A stretch of DNA of 64,000 nucleotides, taken from the NCBI RefSeq assembly GCF_002752655.1, contig NZ_CP023738.1, positions 186,001 through 250,000 of the forward strand, in the 5' to 3' direction. The notes under the pieces were generated by a model. It did not search any database, had not been told where the DNA came from, and saw only the letters and a program-made list of their open reading frames with translations. Below are positions 16,437 to 25,059 of the stretch, piece by piece; the stretch's first letter is position 1, and the number at the start of each line of letters is the position of its first letter. Source of the DNA: Methylosinus trichosporium OB3b (GTDB lineage: Bacteria > Pseudomonadota > Alphaproteobacteria > Rhizobiales > Beijerinckiaceae). The translations under genes were made by a program, and so were the position numbers.

Positions 16437-17183
16437 ATGAATCGCAAAGTCATCACCATGTCACGCTTCGTCGCCGCGGCGATGCTGCTCGCCGCTCCGG
16501 CCGAGGCGGCCGACCTTCCATCCACCCAAGCGCCGGCGGCTCCCCCTGCTCCTTCGTTTTCCTGGCGCGGGTTCTATCTCGGCGGCTTCGCGGGCGCTCT
16601 GCTCGGAGACGGGACATTCACCTATTTCGAGCAGACGCCCATGCGAGGAGCCGCATTGGTCGGCGGCGGCACGATCGGCTATAATTGGATGTGGACGCCG
16701 ACGCTCCTCGTCGGAATCGAGGCGGATTTCGGCTATCGGGGACAGGTCTACTCCGAGCGCGTGAATCGTGTGTATCCGGGTCCCACGGATGGCGGCGTGC
16801 TCGGCACCGCTCGCGCGCGATTGGGCTATGCCTTCGCCCCGCGCTGGCTGAGCTACGCCACTGCGGGCTTTGCTTATGGGACCGACTTCCCGCCGCGTGG
16901 CTTCACTTCGACCATGCCTCTGACATTCGGCGTGCAGAATACCGGGACGACAGTTCGAGCCGGTTGGACGGCAGGAGCCGGCGTCGAATACGCCTGGTCC
17001 GATCTGATCTCCGTCAAAGCCGAATATCTCTACGTTCGCCTCGCGGACTCCGGCGTCGCCTATTCGACCAATTTCGGCTCTGTTCCGCTCGGCGTGACGA
17101 GCGCCGGCCATATCGTGCGCGGCGGCGTGAACTTTCATTTCGTCACGGGGAACGCATCTGCGGTACAGGCGACAGCGCACTGA
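16437..17183 (+). CDS. Omp25/Omp31-like outer-membrane beta-barrel protein
   Basis: This 248-residue protein is preceded by GAGGAG and starts with a signal peptide (AAAMLLAAPAEAADLP). It continues with a Pro/Ala linker and an eight-stranded barrel of the Hyphomicrobiales Omp25/Omp31 type: FSWRGFYLGGFAGALLG, GGTIGYNWMW, GIEADFGYRG, TARARLGYAF, GAGVEYAWSDLISVKAEYLY and the final VRGGVNFHF. These proteins are abundant surface or porin-like proteins. It may be co-transcribed with the TonB receptor upstream, with a 99-bp gap. Confidence 0.88.
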   Translation: MNRKVITMSRFVAAAMLLAAPAEAADLPSTQAPAAPPAPSFSWRGFYLGGFAGALLGDGTFTYFEQTPMRGAALVGGGTIGYNWMWTPTLLVGIEADFGYRGQVYSERVNRVYPGPTDGGVLGTARARLGYAFAPRWLSYATAGFAYGTDFPPRGFTSTMPLTFGVQNTGTTVRAGWTAGAGVEYAWSDLISVKAEYLYVRLADSGVAYSTNFGSVPLGVTSAGHIVRGGVNFHFVTGNASAVQATAH

Positions 17184-17300
17184 CGGTTTCTCTCTACGCG
17201 CATCGCTCTTCGTAAACCGAATTCGCGCGTACGCCTCCACTCTCTCACGCCGGCCGTGTGATTCTCCGTTTGGTTCGTCGCGGCGACGCTTGTGAGTTAT

Positions 17301-17322
17301 TTTCCTATGCGTTGATAGGAAA
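17301..17322. promoter_or_regulatory. Perfect inverted repeat in front of tonB
   Basis: TTTCCTAT (17301-17308) and ATAGGAAA (17315-17322) are exact inverted copies with a 6-bp spacer, 41 bp before the tonB start. The element is a good operator candidate for iron- or sulfur-responsive control of tonB-exbB-exbD. It is not a Fur-box match that I recognise. The half-site CCTAT recurs in a 10-bp palindrome at 19349-19358 before the Rrf2 remnant. Confidence 0.5.
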
Positions 17323-17362
17323 GCTCATGTGTAATGAATCCCGCTTCGGCAATGAGGGACCA

Positions 17363-18130
17363 ATGTCGTCAGCGACCGCACCGAGCTATGCTCCCATCCT
17401 CGATGAACCCAATCCAAGGCGCGACGAAGCGCCGGGCGTCCAGGGACTGCTGCGCGCCTCCCCGCCGCGTCCGAACGACGCCGCCCGTTGCGGCGCCGTC
17501 CTTCTATACGCTCTGGCCTTCGGAGTTGTCGTTAAGTTGGGCTTCAGCGCTCAAGAGAAGCCGATCGAAGAGCAGAGCATGATCGAGCTCGCGACGATCC
17601 CACCGGAAGAGGCTCCCGCGGAGGAAGCGCCGGCTCCGCCTGAAGAGCCCGACCTGCCAGAGTCGCCGCCACCCGAGCCCGAAGCGGCGGCGCCGCTCCC
17701 GGAGGTGAAGCCTCCGCCGCCCAAGCCGGTTCAAAAGCCGAAGCCGAAGGTCGAGAAAGAGCGCCCGCGCCGCGAGGCTCGGCCCGCGCCGGCGGAGCGG
17801 GCGAAAGCGAGCGGCCCGCGTGTGGACGCTCCCGCGGCGCGCGCGCCCGCTCCCGCCGGCGCTCAGACATCCGCGATCGCCAATCATTTTCACGCCTGCA
17901 TGCAGAGAGCGGCGAGCAACGCCTATCCCGAATCGCAGGCGCCGCGTCATGCGCGCGTCGGCTATCGCGCCGTGTTCGGTCCGACCGGCGCGCTCGTCTC
18001 CTATTCGATCACGCCATCGGGCAACGGCGCTTTCGATGCGATCGCCAATCGTCTCGGCGGACGTTGCGGCTCGGTTCCCGCGCCGGGCAAGTCCGTTTCA
18101 TTGTCGGGCGCGCTCACCTTCAGTCCCTGA
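17363..18130 (+). CDS. tonB: TonB energy-transducing protein
   Basis: This protein is about 255 residues from ATG 17363 (GAGGG upstream); ATG 17327 is an alternative. It has one N-terminal membrane helix (GAVLLYALAFGVVVKLGF), then a long Pro/Glu- and Pro/Lys-rich periplasmic stalk (residues about 75-170, with EAPAPPEEPDLPESPPPEPE). The small C-terminal domain contains YPESQAPRHARVGYRAVF, which would contact TonB boxes of receptors. It couples the ExbB/ExbD proton channel to outer-membrane receptors, of which two are in this window. It forms an operon with exbB (42-bp gap) and exbD. Confidence 0.88.
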   Translation: MSSATAPSYAPILDEPNPRRDEAPGVQGLLRASPPRPNDAARCGAVLLYALAFGVVVKLGFSAQEKPIEEQSMIELATIPPEEAPAEEAPAPPEEPDLPESPPPEPEAAAPLPEVKPPPPKPVQKPKPKVEKERPRREARPAPAERAKASGPRVDAPAARAPAPAGAQTSAIANHFHACMQRAASNAYPESQAPRHARVGYRAVFGPTGALVSYSITPSGNGAFDAIANRLGGRCGSVPAPGKSVSLSGALTFSP

Positions 18131-18172
18131 CGCCCTCGGACCGTTTCCCTCGAGCTGAAAGGCCATGATTCC

Positions 18173-18910
18173 ATGAGTGACGCTTCCGCCGCCTCGGCCG
18201 CATTGTCGCATTCGCTGACGCCGGTCGAATTGTTCCTTCAGGCCGATTCGATCGTCAAGACCGTCATCGTCCTGCTCATTCTCGCCTCGGCCTGGGGATG
18301 GACGGTGATCGCCGAAAAGCTGATCCGCCTCGGCGTGCTGCATCGGCGCGCGGCGAGGCTCATCGACAGCGTTCAGAAAGAGCTGCCCGTCGCCGACCTC
18401 CCGGCGTCTTTCGACGCCGCCTCGCCGGAGGATCCGCTCGTGCAGGTCTATCGCGCAATGGTCGACGAGAATGCGCGCTCGTCGGATTTGCAGCACAGCG
18501 AGACGCAGCGCGACGCGCTGCAGGAGCGTGTGCATCGGGTCGGCCAGCTCGCCGCGGCCAACGCCATCGATCACCTGCACGCCCGTCTGCAGGGCCTCGC
18601 GACGATCGGCGCGGTCGCGCCTTTCGTCGGGCTCTTCGGCACGGTCTGGGGGATCATGAATTCGTTCCAGGGCATAGCGGCGTCCAACAACACCAGCCTC
18701 GCGGTGGTCGCGCCCGGCATCGCCGAAGCGCTGTTCGCCACCGCCCTCGGACTCGTCGCCGCCATTCCGGCGGTGATCTTCTACAATCGCATCAGCGGCG
18801 ATATCGGCGCCTATGGCAAGCGCCTCAACTCTTTCATCGGCGTGTTCGAGGTGGAGCTGTCCCGTCAATTGTCTCGCAAGGGAGATCGCAATGGCCTTCG
18901 CGCTGCGTAA
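18173..18910 (+). CDS. exbB: ExbB proton-channel protein (MotA/TolQ/ExbB family)
   Basis: This is a 245-residue inner-membrane protein. Three membrane spans are visible: near residues 25-45 (TVIVLLILASAWGWTVI), the second in LATIGAVAPFVGLFGTVWGI, and the third in GLVAAIPAVIFYNR. The conserved SFQGIAASNNTSLAVVAPGIAEALFATALG block falls between the last two, quoted here only as the landmarks SFQGI and APGIAEALFATALG. With ExbD it forms the proton-driven motor for TonB. Its end overlaps exbD by 20 bp. Confidence 0.93.
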   Translation: MSDASAASAALSHSLTPVELFLQADSIVKTVIVLLILASAWGWTVIAEKLIRLGVLHRRAARLIDSVQKELPVADLPASFDAASPEDPLVQVYRAMVDENARSSDLQHSETQRDALQERVHRVGQLAAANAIDHLHARLQGLATIGAVAPFVGLFGTVWGIMNSFQGIAASNNTSLAVVAPGIAEALFATALGLVAAIPAVIFYNRISGDIGAYGKRLNSFIGVFEVELSRQLSRKGDRNGLRAA

Positions 18911-19331
18911 GCATGATTCCGAATTCGACCCGCAACCGATGGCGGACATCAATGTCACGCCGCTCGTCGACGTCATGCTCGTCCTGCTCATCGTGTTCAT
19001 GGTCGCGGCGCCGCTGATGACCGCGGGCGTTCCGGTCGATCTGCCGAAGACGCAGGCCAAGCAGCTCGACGATCAGCAGCCGCCGATCGTCGTGAGCGTG
19101 GATGCGAACGGCGCTTTCTTCGTCGACAAGCGCGAGGCCGGCGCCGCGGAGGGGCTGCTGGCTCTGCTCGCGGAGAGCAGCGGCGGCGCCAAGGACCGGC
19201 GCGTCCATATTCGCGCCGACAAGGCCGTGCCTTACGGCAAGGTCGCCGAAGCAATGGGCCTCGTCAGCTCGGCCGGCTACGCCAAGGTCGCGCTCGTCTC
19301 CGAGGCGGCGAGGGGCGCCGCGCCCCGATGA
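18891..19331 (+). CDS. exbD: ExbD/TolR-family biopolymer transport protein
   Basis: This 146-residue protein starts at ATG 18891 (GGAG 10 bases upstream), inside the end of exbB. It has the family hallmark ADINVTPLVDVMLVLLIVFM, a single membrane span whose conserved Asp carries protons. The periplasmic domain includes GVPVDLPKTQAK and VHIRADKAVPYGKVAEAM. It completes the TonB-ExbB-ExbD complex. A longer start at 18813 is in frame but lies deep in exbB and is unlikely. Confidence 0.93.
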   Translation: MAFALRKHDSEFDPQPMADINVTPLVDVMLVLLIVFMVAAPLMTAGVPVDLPKTQAKQLDDQQPPIVVSVDANGAFFVDKREAGAAEGLLALLAESSGGAKDRRVHIRADKAVPYGKVAEAMGLVSSAGYAKVALVSEAARGAAPR

Positions 19332-19422
19332 CACGCGCTGCGGCAGCGTCCTATAGGAGAAGTGCGCGAAAAGAGATAGATTGGCCGGGCGCCCATGCCG
19401 TCGAGGAGGCCCATCGTCCGCC

Positions 19423-19536
19423 ATGTTGTCCAATAAAGCCAAATACGGCTTGAAAGCGCTCATCCATCTCGCGGGAGCCGAAGGCCAATGCCTCGCAGGA
19501 GACATTGCGAAGACCATTGGTATTCCATCAAGCTAG
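19423..19536 (+). pseudogene. Truncated Rrf2-family regulator remnant
   Basis: A 37-codon ORF encodes MLSNKAKYGLKALIHLAGAE in its first half, the first helix of an Rrf2 regulator, and breaks off at DIAKTIGIPSS followed by TAG. The regulator at 13192 shows the same N-terminal pattern. The rest of the domain (recognition helix, wing, dimer helix) is absent. The downstream 155 bp shows no continuation that I can recognise in another frame. A 10-bp palindrome TCCTATAGGA (19349-19358) precedes it and may be its old operator. It is a decayed gene, or at most a short peptide. Confidence 0.75.
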
Positions 19537-19693
19537 ACGTTCGTGAATCGATCACCCTCATTCTCGATCGTACGAGCATCGCATTGCTGCGCGACAGAGC
19601 CAGCCGCGAGACCACAGCCTTACGCTGACGTCTCCGGCTTTCAAAGCCGCAAGGGTCGGCGTCCGAGCCGCGCCGCACGGCTAGGAGCATCCA

Positions 19694-20749
19694 ATGAAAC
19701 CCATTCGGTCGCACGTCCTCGAGGCTCGCATGCTGTGGGCGTTGGCAACGCTTCTCGCGGGGCCCGCGAGCGCTGACACGGCGCCCACGACTGCGTCACA
19801 GTCGGATCGCCTCGCGATTCGCCGGACGGTGAGCGAGATCGCCGCGGGTTTTCGGTCGGCATATATTGATCCGGGCAAGGGCGACCGCACAGCCACAGCG
19901 CTCGAACAAGCCCTCGCGGCGAAGGCTTATGACGATCTCGTCGATCGGGATGAATTCATTCGACGCCTCACCGCCGACCTTCGGTCCTTGACGAACGACG
20001 AGCACATATTTCTCGTTCGCAATTTGCGACCACCGGGGCAAGCCGTGTCGCCTCGGCCCAATGACGCCGGATTCGAGCGGGTTGAACGCCTCGAGGGAAA
20101 CATCGGCTATATTCGCTTGATCAGATTTGCGCCTCCGGAGATTTTCCGCGATGTGGCGAACAACGCCATGCGCCTCGTCGCCGACACGAACGCGCTGATC
20201 TTCGACATCCGCGGCAACAGAGGCGGTCATCCTCGATCGATCGCCTATCTGAGCAGCTTCCTGCTCGATCCCTCGAGGTCGATTCATCTCGCCGACGCGG
20301 TATGGCGCAACAAGGGAACGTTGAACTTCAGGACCGAGGAGTTCTGGACCAGCCGGACTCCCGACCATTATCTCGATAAGCCGGTCTACATCCTCGTCGG
20401 CCCGGAGACCTTCTCCGCCGCCGAGGGCTTCGCATATCATCTGCAAGCTTTGAGACGCGCGACGATCATCGGCGCCAAGACGAAAGGCGGCGCCCATGCG
20501 ACCGAACCAGACGCAGTGGTTGCGATCGAGCCGGATTTGTTCCTCGTCGCGCCGAACGGGCGAACGGAAAATCCCGTCACGAAGAGCAATTGGGACGGCG
20601 TCGGCGTTCGACCCGATGTAGAGGTCGCTCCAGAGACCGCGCTGGTCGCCGCAATGAAGTTGGCGCTGGCGCGCCAGTCGGATTCGACGAGCGAGGGCGC
20701 CGGCGTTGCGGCCCCGCAGCAGACCGCCGGCGCTCCGGATCATCGCTGA
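19694..20749 (+). CDS. S41-family (IRBP/tricorn-like) peptidase, exported
   Basis: This 351-residue protein starts at ATG 19694 (AGGAG upstream) with a signal peptide (LWALATLLAGPASADT). An N-terminal helical cap (residues about 35-110) precedes a C-terminal S41 protease core: GNIGYIRLIRFAPPE, ALIFDIRGNRGGHPRSIAYL and the nucleophile region VGPETFSAAEGFAYHLQ (Ser in FSAAE). GAKTKGGAH and a late WDGVGVRPDVEV complete the core. It resembles interphotoreceptor retinoid-binding-protein-like bacterial hydrolases of unknown substrate. It is not obviously linked to xdhC, 11 bp downstream, though they may be co-transcribed. Confidence 0.88.
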   Translation: MKPIRSHVLEARMLWALATLLAGPASADTAPTTASQSDRLAIRRTVSEIAAGFRSAYIDPGKGDRTATALEQALAAKAYDDLVDRDEFIRRLTADLRSLTNDEHIFLVRNLRPPGQAVSPRPNDAGFERVERLEGNIGYIRLIRFAPPEIFRDVANNAMRLVADTNALIFDIRGNRGGHPRSIAYLSSFLLDPSRSIHLADAVWRNKGTLNFRTEEFWTSRTPDHYLDKPVYILVGPETFSAAEGFAYHLQALRRATIIGAKTKGGAHATEPDAVVAIEPDLFLVAPNGRTENPVTKSNWDGVGVRPDVEVAPETALVAAMKLALARQSDSTSEGAGVAAPQQTAGAPDHR

Positions 20750-20760
20750 CGGGAATTCGA

Positions 20761-21768
20761 ATGGCCACGGAAGATACAAAGATATTACTGCAGGCGCAGC
20801 TTTGGCGTCGCACGGGCCGTCGCGTCGCCATCGCGACTGTGATCGAGACCTTCGGCTCGGCGCCGCGGCCGGTCGGCGCGCATCTCGTGGTCGATGAGAC
20901 GGGCGCATTCGTCGGCTCTGTTTCCGCAGGCTGCGTCGAGAATGACGTCATCGTCGCAGCGCTCGACGTGATCGCCGATGGCGTCGCGCAGCGTCTCGAA
21001 TTCGGCGTCGCGGACGAGACCGCCTGGCGCGTCGGCCTCTCCTGCGGCGGGCGCATCTGCGTGCTCGTGCAAAAGCTCGACGACGCGGCCGCCGAGCTGC
21101 TCGATGTCTCGTTGCGCATGAGCACGGAGCGGCGCGCGCATACGATCGCCACGCCGCTCGACAACGGCGTCGCGCGCGTCATCGAGACCGGCGATCCACT
21201 CGCGGCTTTTGCCGGCTGGAGCGGCGTCGCCACGCATGAGGCGCAGCGATGGTTCATCGAAGGGCGCGAACCGGCGCCGCGGCTCGTGATCATCGGCGCC
21301 GTGCATGTCGCGCAATCGCTCGCGCCCATGGCGCAAATCGCCGGCTTCGAGACGATCATCGTCGATCCGCGCATCGCCTATGCGACCGCCGACAGATTCC
21401 CCGATGCGCGTCTCGAGCCGCGCTGGCCGCAGGAGGCGCTCACCGATATCGGCCTCGACCCATGCACCGCCATCGTCGTCCTCACGCATGACCCGAAGAT
21501 CGACGATCCCGCGCTTCGCACAGCGCTCGCCTCGCCATGCTTTTATGTCGGCGCGCTGGGGTCGCGCGCCACTCATGGACGCCGCGTCGAGCGTCTCGCC
21601 GCGAGCGGCGTCTCGCGCGACGCGCTGATGCGCATCCGCGCGCCGGTCGGTCTGGACATCGGCGCGCTCGGCCCGGCGGAGATCGCGGTCTCCATCCTCG
21701 GCGAGATGATTCTCGCGCGCAAGCGCAAACCTTTGCGCAGCAGCGCCGCCGTGAAGGAGGTCGCGTGA
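20761..21768 (+). CDS. XdhC-family molybdenum cofactor insertion/sulfuration chaperone
   Basis: This 335-residue protein starts at ATG 20761. The XdhC/CoxI N-terminal domain shows TVIETFGSAPRPVGAHLVV, GSVSAGCVENDV and the Cys-rich SCGGRICVLV. The C-terminal Rossmann domain shows RLVIIGAVHVAQSLAPMA, VVLTHDPKIDDPAL and YVGALGSRATHGRR. XdhC binds Moco, promotes replacement of an oxo group by sulfur using a cysteine desulfurase, and inserts the cofactor into xanthine-oxidase-family enzymes. The client is very probably the IorAB-type enzyme encoded convergently at 22346-24984. The stop overlaps the next start (GTGA). Confidence 0.92.
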   Translation: MATEDTKILLQAQLWRRTGRRVAIATVIETFGSAPRPVGAHLVVDETGAFVGSVSAGCVENDVIVAALDVIADGVAQRLEFGVADETAWRVGLSCGGRICVLVQKLDDAAAELLDVSLRMSTERRAHTIATPLDNGVARVIETGDPLAAFAGWSGVATHEAQRWFIEGREPAPRLVIIGAVHVAQSLAPMAQIAGFETIIVDPRIAYATADRFPDARLEPRWPQEALTDIGLDPCTAIVVLTHDPKIDDPALRTALASPCFYVGALGSRATHGRRVERLAASGVSRDALMRIRAPVGLDIGALGPAEIAVSILGEMILARKRKPLRSSAAVKEVA

Positions 21769-22373
21769 TCGCGGCGATGGTGCTCGCGGCGGGGCGAGGC
21801 GCGCGCTTCGACGAGCAGGGCGAGAACAAGCTGCTCGCGGAGTTCGGCGGGCGGCCGCTGATCCGCCGGGCCGTCGACGCCGCGCTCGGCTCGCGAGCCG
21901 CCCAGACCATCGTCGTGACGGGCTGGGACCATGTGCGCATCGCCGCTGCGCTCGGCGATCGCCCAGTGACGTTCGCGCATAACGCCCGGCATCGAAGCGG
22001 CATGGCCTCGTCTCTGCAAACGGGGCTCACCGAGGCGCGCGAGGCGGATGGCGTGATCGTGCTGCTCGGCGACATGCCGACGATCGAATCTCCTCTTCTC
22101 GATCGTCTCATCGACGCATTCGAGACGACAGGCGCCTCGGCAGTGATCCCGGTTCATGAGGGACGCCGCGGCAATCCAGTCCTGCTCGGCCGCGCGATTT
22201 TCCCGCGGCTCGCGGAGCTGCGCGGAGACGAGGGCGCGCGGCGCCTGCTGCGAGAGCTCGATCATGTCGTCGAGCTCGATATCGGCGAGACTGTGGTCCT
22301 CGCCGATGTGGACACGCAGCGCGATCTCGATCGGCTGCGCGCCGATCAGACGAAGCCGACGTCGAGCTTCTGA
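21765..22373 (+). CDS. MocA-like molybdenum cofactor nucleotidyltransferase
   Basis: This 202-residue protein starts at GTG 21765 (AAGGAGG just upstream), overlapping xdhC by 4 bp. The NTP-transferase fold has MVLAAGRGARFDE, NKLLAEFGGRPLIRR, HRSGMASSLQTGL and the metal site VIVLLGDMPTIE. A late PVHEGRRGNPVLLG follows. MocA transfers CMP to Moco to make the dinucleotide cofactor (MCD) used by xanthine-oxidase-family hydroxylases. The pairing with xdhC and the converging hydroxylase supports this. MobA-like GMP transfer is less likely. Its 3' end overlaps the 3' end of the hydroxylase gene by 28 bp. Confidence 0.88.
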   Translation: MIAAMVLAAGRGARFDEQGENKLLAEFGGRPLIRRAVDAALGSRAAQTIVVTGWDHVRIAAALGDRPVTFAHNARHRSGMASSLQTGLTEAREADGVIVLLGDMPTIESPLLDRLIDAFETTGASAVIPVHEGRRGNPVLLGRAIFPRLAELRGDEGARRLLRELDHVVELDIGETVVLADVDTQRDLDRLRADQTKPTSSF

Positions 22374-24523
22374 AGCGGAACGTCGCGAATGCGCTTGCCT
22401 GTGGCGGCGAAAAAAGCGTTGAGCACCGCCGGCGCCGCGACGCAGATGGTCGGCTCGCCGACGCCGCCCCAAAAGCCGCCGCTCGGCATGACGATCGCTT
22501 CGACCTTGGGCATATCCTTGATGCGCATCGAATCGTAAGTGTCGAAATTGGCCTGCTCGGCGCGGCCATTCTTCACCGTGATCGCGCCGAAGAACAGCGC
22601 CGACAGCCCATAGACGAAAGAGCCCGACACCTGACGCTCGATTTGCGCCGGATTGACGGCGTAGCCCGGATCGGTCGCCGCGACGATGCGATGGATCTTG
22701 ATGCGTCCAGCGTTTTCGACGGAGATCTCCGCCGCCGCCGCGACATAGCTGCCATAGCCCATGAAGGAGGCGAGGCCGCGATGCACGCCTGCCGGCGCCG
22801 GGCGGCTCCAGCCGACCCGCTCGGCGACGGCGTCGAGAACCGCGAGCTGCTTTGGATGGCTCGCCATCAAGCCGCGGCGGAAAGCGAGCGGATCGGCGCC
22901 GGCGGCATGCGCCAGCTCGTCGATGAAGCTCTCGAGATAGAGCGCATTGTGATTGATGTTGACGCCACGCCAAAAGCCCGGCGGCACGGGCGGATTGCGC
23001 ATCGCATGCTCGACGAGAAGATTGGGAATGTCATAGCCGAGCTGCGCGTCGCCGGTCGCGACGAGCCCCTGCAGCGCCGCCGGATCGAGACCATTCTTCA
23101 CCGCCTCGGGCCGCACGCTGGCGAGGATCGATTGTCCCGACAGGCGAATGCGCAGACCGACGAGCTTATTATCCGCATCCAACGCGCCGACGAGGCGGCA
23201 TTGCGTCACGGGATGATATTTCCCATGCGCCATATCCTCCTCGCGCGACCACAGCAGCTTCACCGGACGTCCCGGGAATTGCTTGGCGAGCAGCACCGCC
23301 TGCGTCACATAATCGGTGAAGCCGCGACGACCGAAGCCGCCGCCGAGCATTACCTTGTGAACCTCGCATTTTGCCGCCGGCAGGCCGGAGGCCGCGACGA
23401 CGGCGGCGAAGGCCGCCTCGCCATTCTGCGTTCCGGTCCAGACCTCGCATCGCTCGGGCGTATAGAGCGCGGTCGCGTTCAGGGGCTCCATCGCCGCATG
23501 ATTCTGGTGCGGATAACTGTAGACGGCCTCGATCATCTTCGCCGCGCCGGCGATCGCCGCCTTGGCGTCCCCATTGCTGTTGCCGACGACCGCAGGCTGC
23601 GAATCCTCGAGCCCTTCCGCGAGCCATGCAGCCGTCGCTGCGCTGGAGGCGTTCGCATTCGGGCCGTCGTCCCAGACGATCGGCAGAGCGTCGAGCGCCT
23701 TCTTGGCGCGCCACCAGCTGTCGGCGACGACGGCGACCGCGCTGTCGCCGACGGGCGCCGCATCGACGACGCCGGGCAGTGTGGCGATCGCCGTCTTGTC
23801 GAAGCTCTTCAGACGGCCTCCGAAGGTCGGGCAATCCTTGATCGCGGCGCTGAGCAGGCCCGGCAGCTTCACGTCTATGCCGTAGATCATCTTGCCGTTG
23901 GTCTTGTCGGCCGTGTCGAGACGCGCCACGCCCTTGCCGGCGATCTTCCAGTCTTTCGGGTCCTTCAGCGCGACATCGTTCGGCGGCGTCAGCTTCGCCG
24001 CCGCGGCGGCGACCTTGCCGAAGCTGATCGAGCGCCCCGACGCCGCGTGCGAGATGATCCCTTTCTCCGCCCGGCAGTCCTTCGCCGGAACGCCCCATTG
24101 GTTCGCCGCGGCCTGGATCAGCAATTGGCGCGCGATCGCGCCGCCCTTGCGCACATAATCCTGCGAGCCGCGAATGCCGCGGCTGCCGCCGGTCGAAAAA
24201 TCGCCCCAGACTCTGTTGCGCGCGGCGCTCTGACCGGGCGTCGGATATTCGGTCGTCACCTTCGCCCAGTCGCATTCCAACTCCTCGGCGACGAGCTGGG
24301 CGAGGCCGGTGAGCGAGCCCTGGCCCATCTCCGAGCGAGCGATGCGGATGATGACGCGATCATCCGGCTCGATGACGACCCAGGCGTTGACCTCGGGCGC
24401 GCCATCCGCGGCGAGCGCGCCCTTCGGGCCGCCGGGAATATCGAGACCGAGCGCGAGGCCGGCGCCCAGCGAGGCGCCGCCGATGATGAAGCCGCGCCGG
24501 TGAAGAGAGAAAGACCCGCCCAT
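22346..24523 (-). CDS. Isoquinoline 1-oxidoreductase-type molybdenum hydroxylase, large subunit
   Basis: This 725-residue protein starts at ATG 24523 or 24529 (GAGGAG upstream). It opens with a twin-arginine signal LHRRGFIIGGASLGAGLALG, so it works in the periplasm or on the membrane. Moco-binding blocks of the xanthine oxidase family are present: ARSEMGQGSLTGLAQLVAEE, VMLGGGFGRRGFTDYV and, at the C-terminus, GGFWGGVGEPTICVAAPAV, whose GVGE glutamate is the catalytic base. Tandem molybdopterin-binding domains and the partner [2Fe-2S] subunit place it with IorB/aldehyde dehydrogenases that pass electrons to cytochromes. The substrate is not predictable. XdhC and a MocA homologue are encoded convergently. 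Confidence 0.92.
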   Translation of the reverse strand: MGGSFSLHRRGFIIGGASLGAGLALGLDIPGGPKGALAADGAPEVNAWVVIEPDDRVIIRIARSEMGQGSLTGLAQLVAEELECDWAKVTTEYPTPGQSAARNRVWGDFSTGGSRGIRGSQDYVRKGGAIARQLLIQAAANQWGVPAKDCRAEKGIISHAASGRSISFGKVAAAAAKLTPPNDVALKDPKDWKIAGKGVARLDTADKTNGKMIYGIDVKLPGLLSAAIKDCPTFGGRLKSFDKTAIATLPGVVDAAPVGDSAVAVVADSWWRAKKALDALPIVWDDGPNANASSAATAAWLAEGLEDSQPAVVGNSNGDAKAAIAGAAKMIEAVYSYPHQNHAAMEPLNATALYTPERCEVWTGTQNGEAAFAAVVAASGLPAAKCEVHKVMLGGGFGRRGFTDYVTQAVLLAKQFPGRPVKLLWSREEDMAHGKYHPVTQCRLVGALDADNKLVGLRIRLSGQSILASVRPEAVKNGLDPAALQGLVATGDAQLGYDIPNLLVEHAMRNPPVPPGFWRGVNINHNALYLESFIDELAHAAGADPLAFRRGLMASHPKQLAVLDAVAERVGWSRPAPAGVHRGLASFMGYGSYVAAAAEISVENAGRIKIHRIVAATDPGYAVNPAQIERQVSGSFVYGLSALFFGAITVKNGRAEQANFDTYDSMRIKDMPKVEAIVMPSGGFWGGVGEPTICVAAPAVLNAFFAATGKRIRDVPLQKLDVGFV

Positions 24524-24534
24524 CTTCATTCTCC

Positions 24535-24984
24535 TCACGCTTTCGCCGCGGCGTGGATCGCCTCGCGCGCTTGTTGAAAGGTTCCGCATCGACAAATGTT
24601 GGAGATCGCCTCGTCGATGTCCTGGTCGCTCGGATGCGGCTTCTCGGCGAGCAGCGCCGCTGCGGCCATCAACATGCCGCTTTGGCAATAGCCGCATTGC
24701 GGAACGTCATGGTCGATCCAGGCGCGCTGCAGGCGATGCTGCGCGGCGTTTTCTGCCAGGCCTTCGATAGTGGTGATCGCCTTGCCGGCGACATCGGCCG
24801 CGAGCACGCTGCAAGAGCGGACCGCGACTCCGTCGATATGAACGGTGCAGGCGCCGCATTGGCCGATGCCGCAGCCATATTTCGTGCCGGTGAGGCCGAT
24901 CTGCTCGCGGATCGCCCAGAGCAAGGGCGTATCGGGATCGACGTCGATTTCGACGGCGCGCCCGTTCACGATCAAACTCGTCAT
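24535..24984 (-). CDS. [2Fe-2S] small subunit of the molybdenum hydroxylase
   Basis: This 149-residue protein shows a plant-type ferredoxin N-terminal domain ([20 protein letters not shown]) and a C-terminal helical [2Fe-2S] domain ([18 protein letters not shown], then [15 protein letters not shown]). It is the electron-transfer subunit (IorA type) of the periplasmic hydroxylase. Its gene precedes the large-subunit gene by 11-12 bp. The small subunit has no signal of its own and would be exported with the Tat-targeted large subunit, as in known relatives. Confidence 0.94.
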   Translation of the reverse strand: MTSLIVNGRAVEIDVDPDTPLLWAIREQIGLTGTKYGCGIGQCGACTVHIDGVAVRSCSVLAADVAGKAITTIEGLAENAAQHRLQRAWIDHDVPQCGYCQSGMLMAAAALLAEKPHPSDQDIDEAISNICRCGTFQQAREAIHAAAKA

Positions 24985-25059
24985 GTTCCAATGCCTCTCG
25001 ATCGCCGTTCGCTCGCGCTTTTCTTACCAAAGTTGTAGACTTAATGGAAGGGCGCTCGC

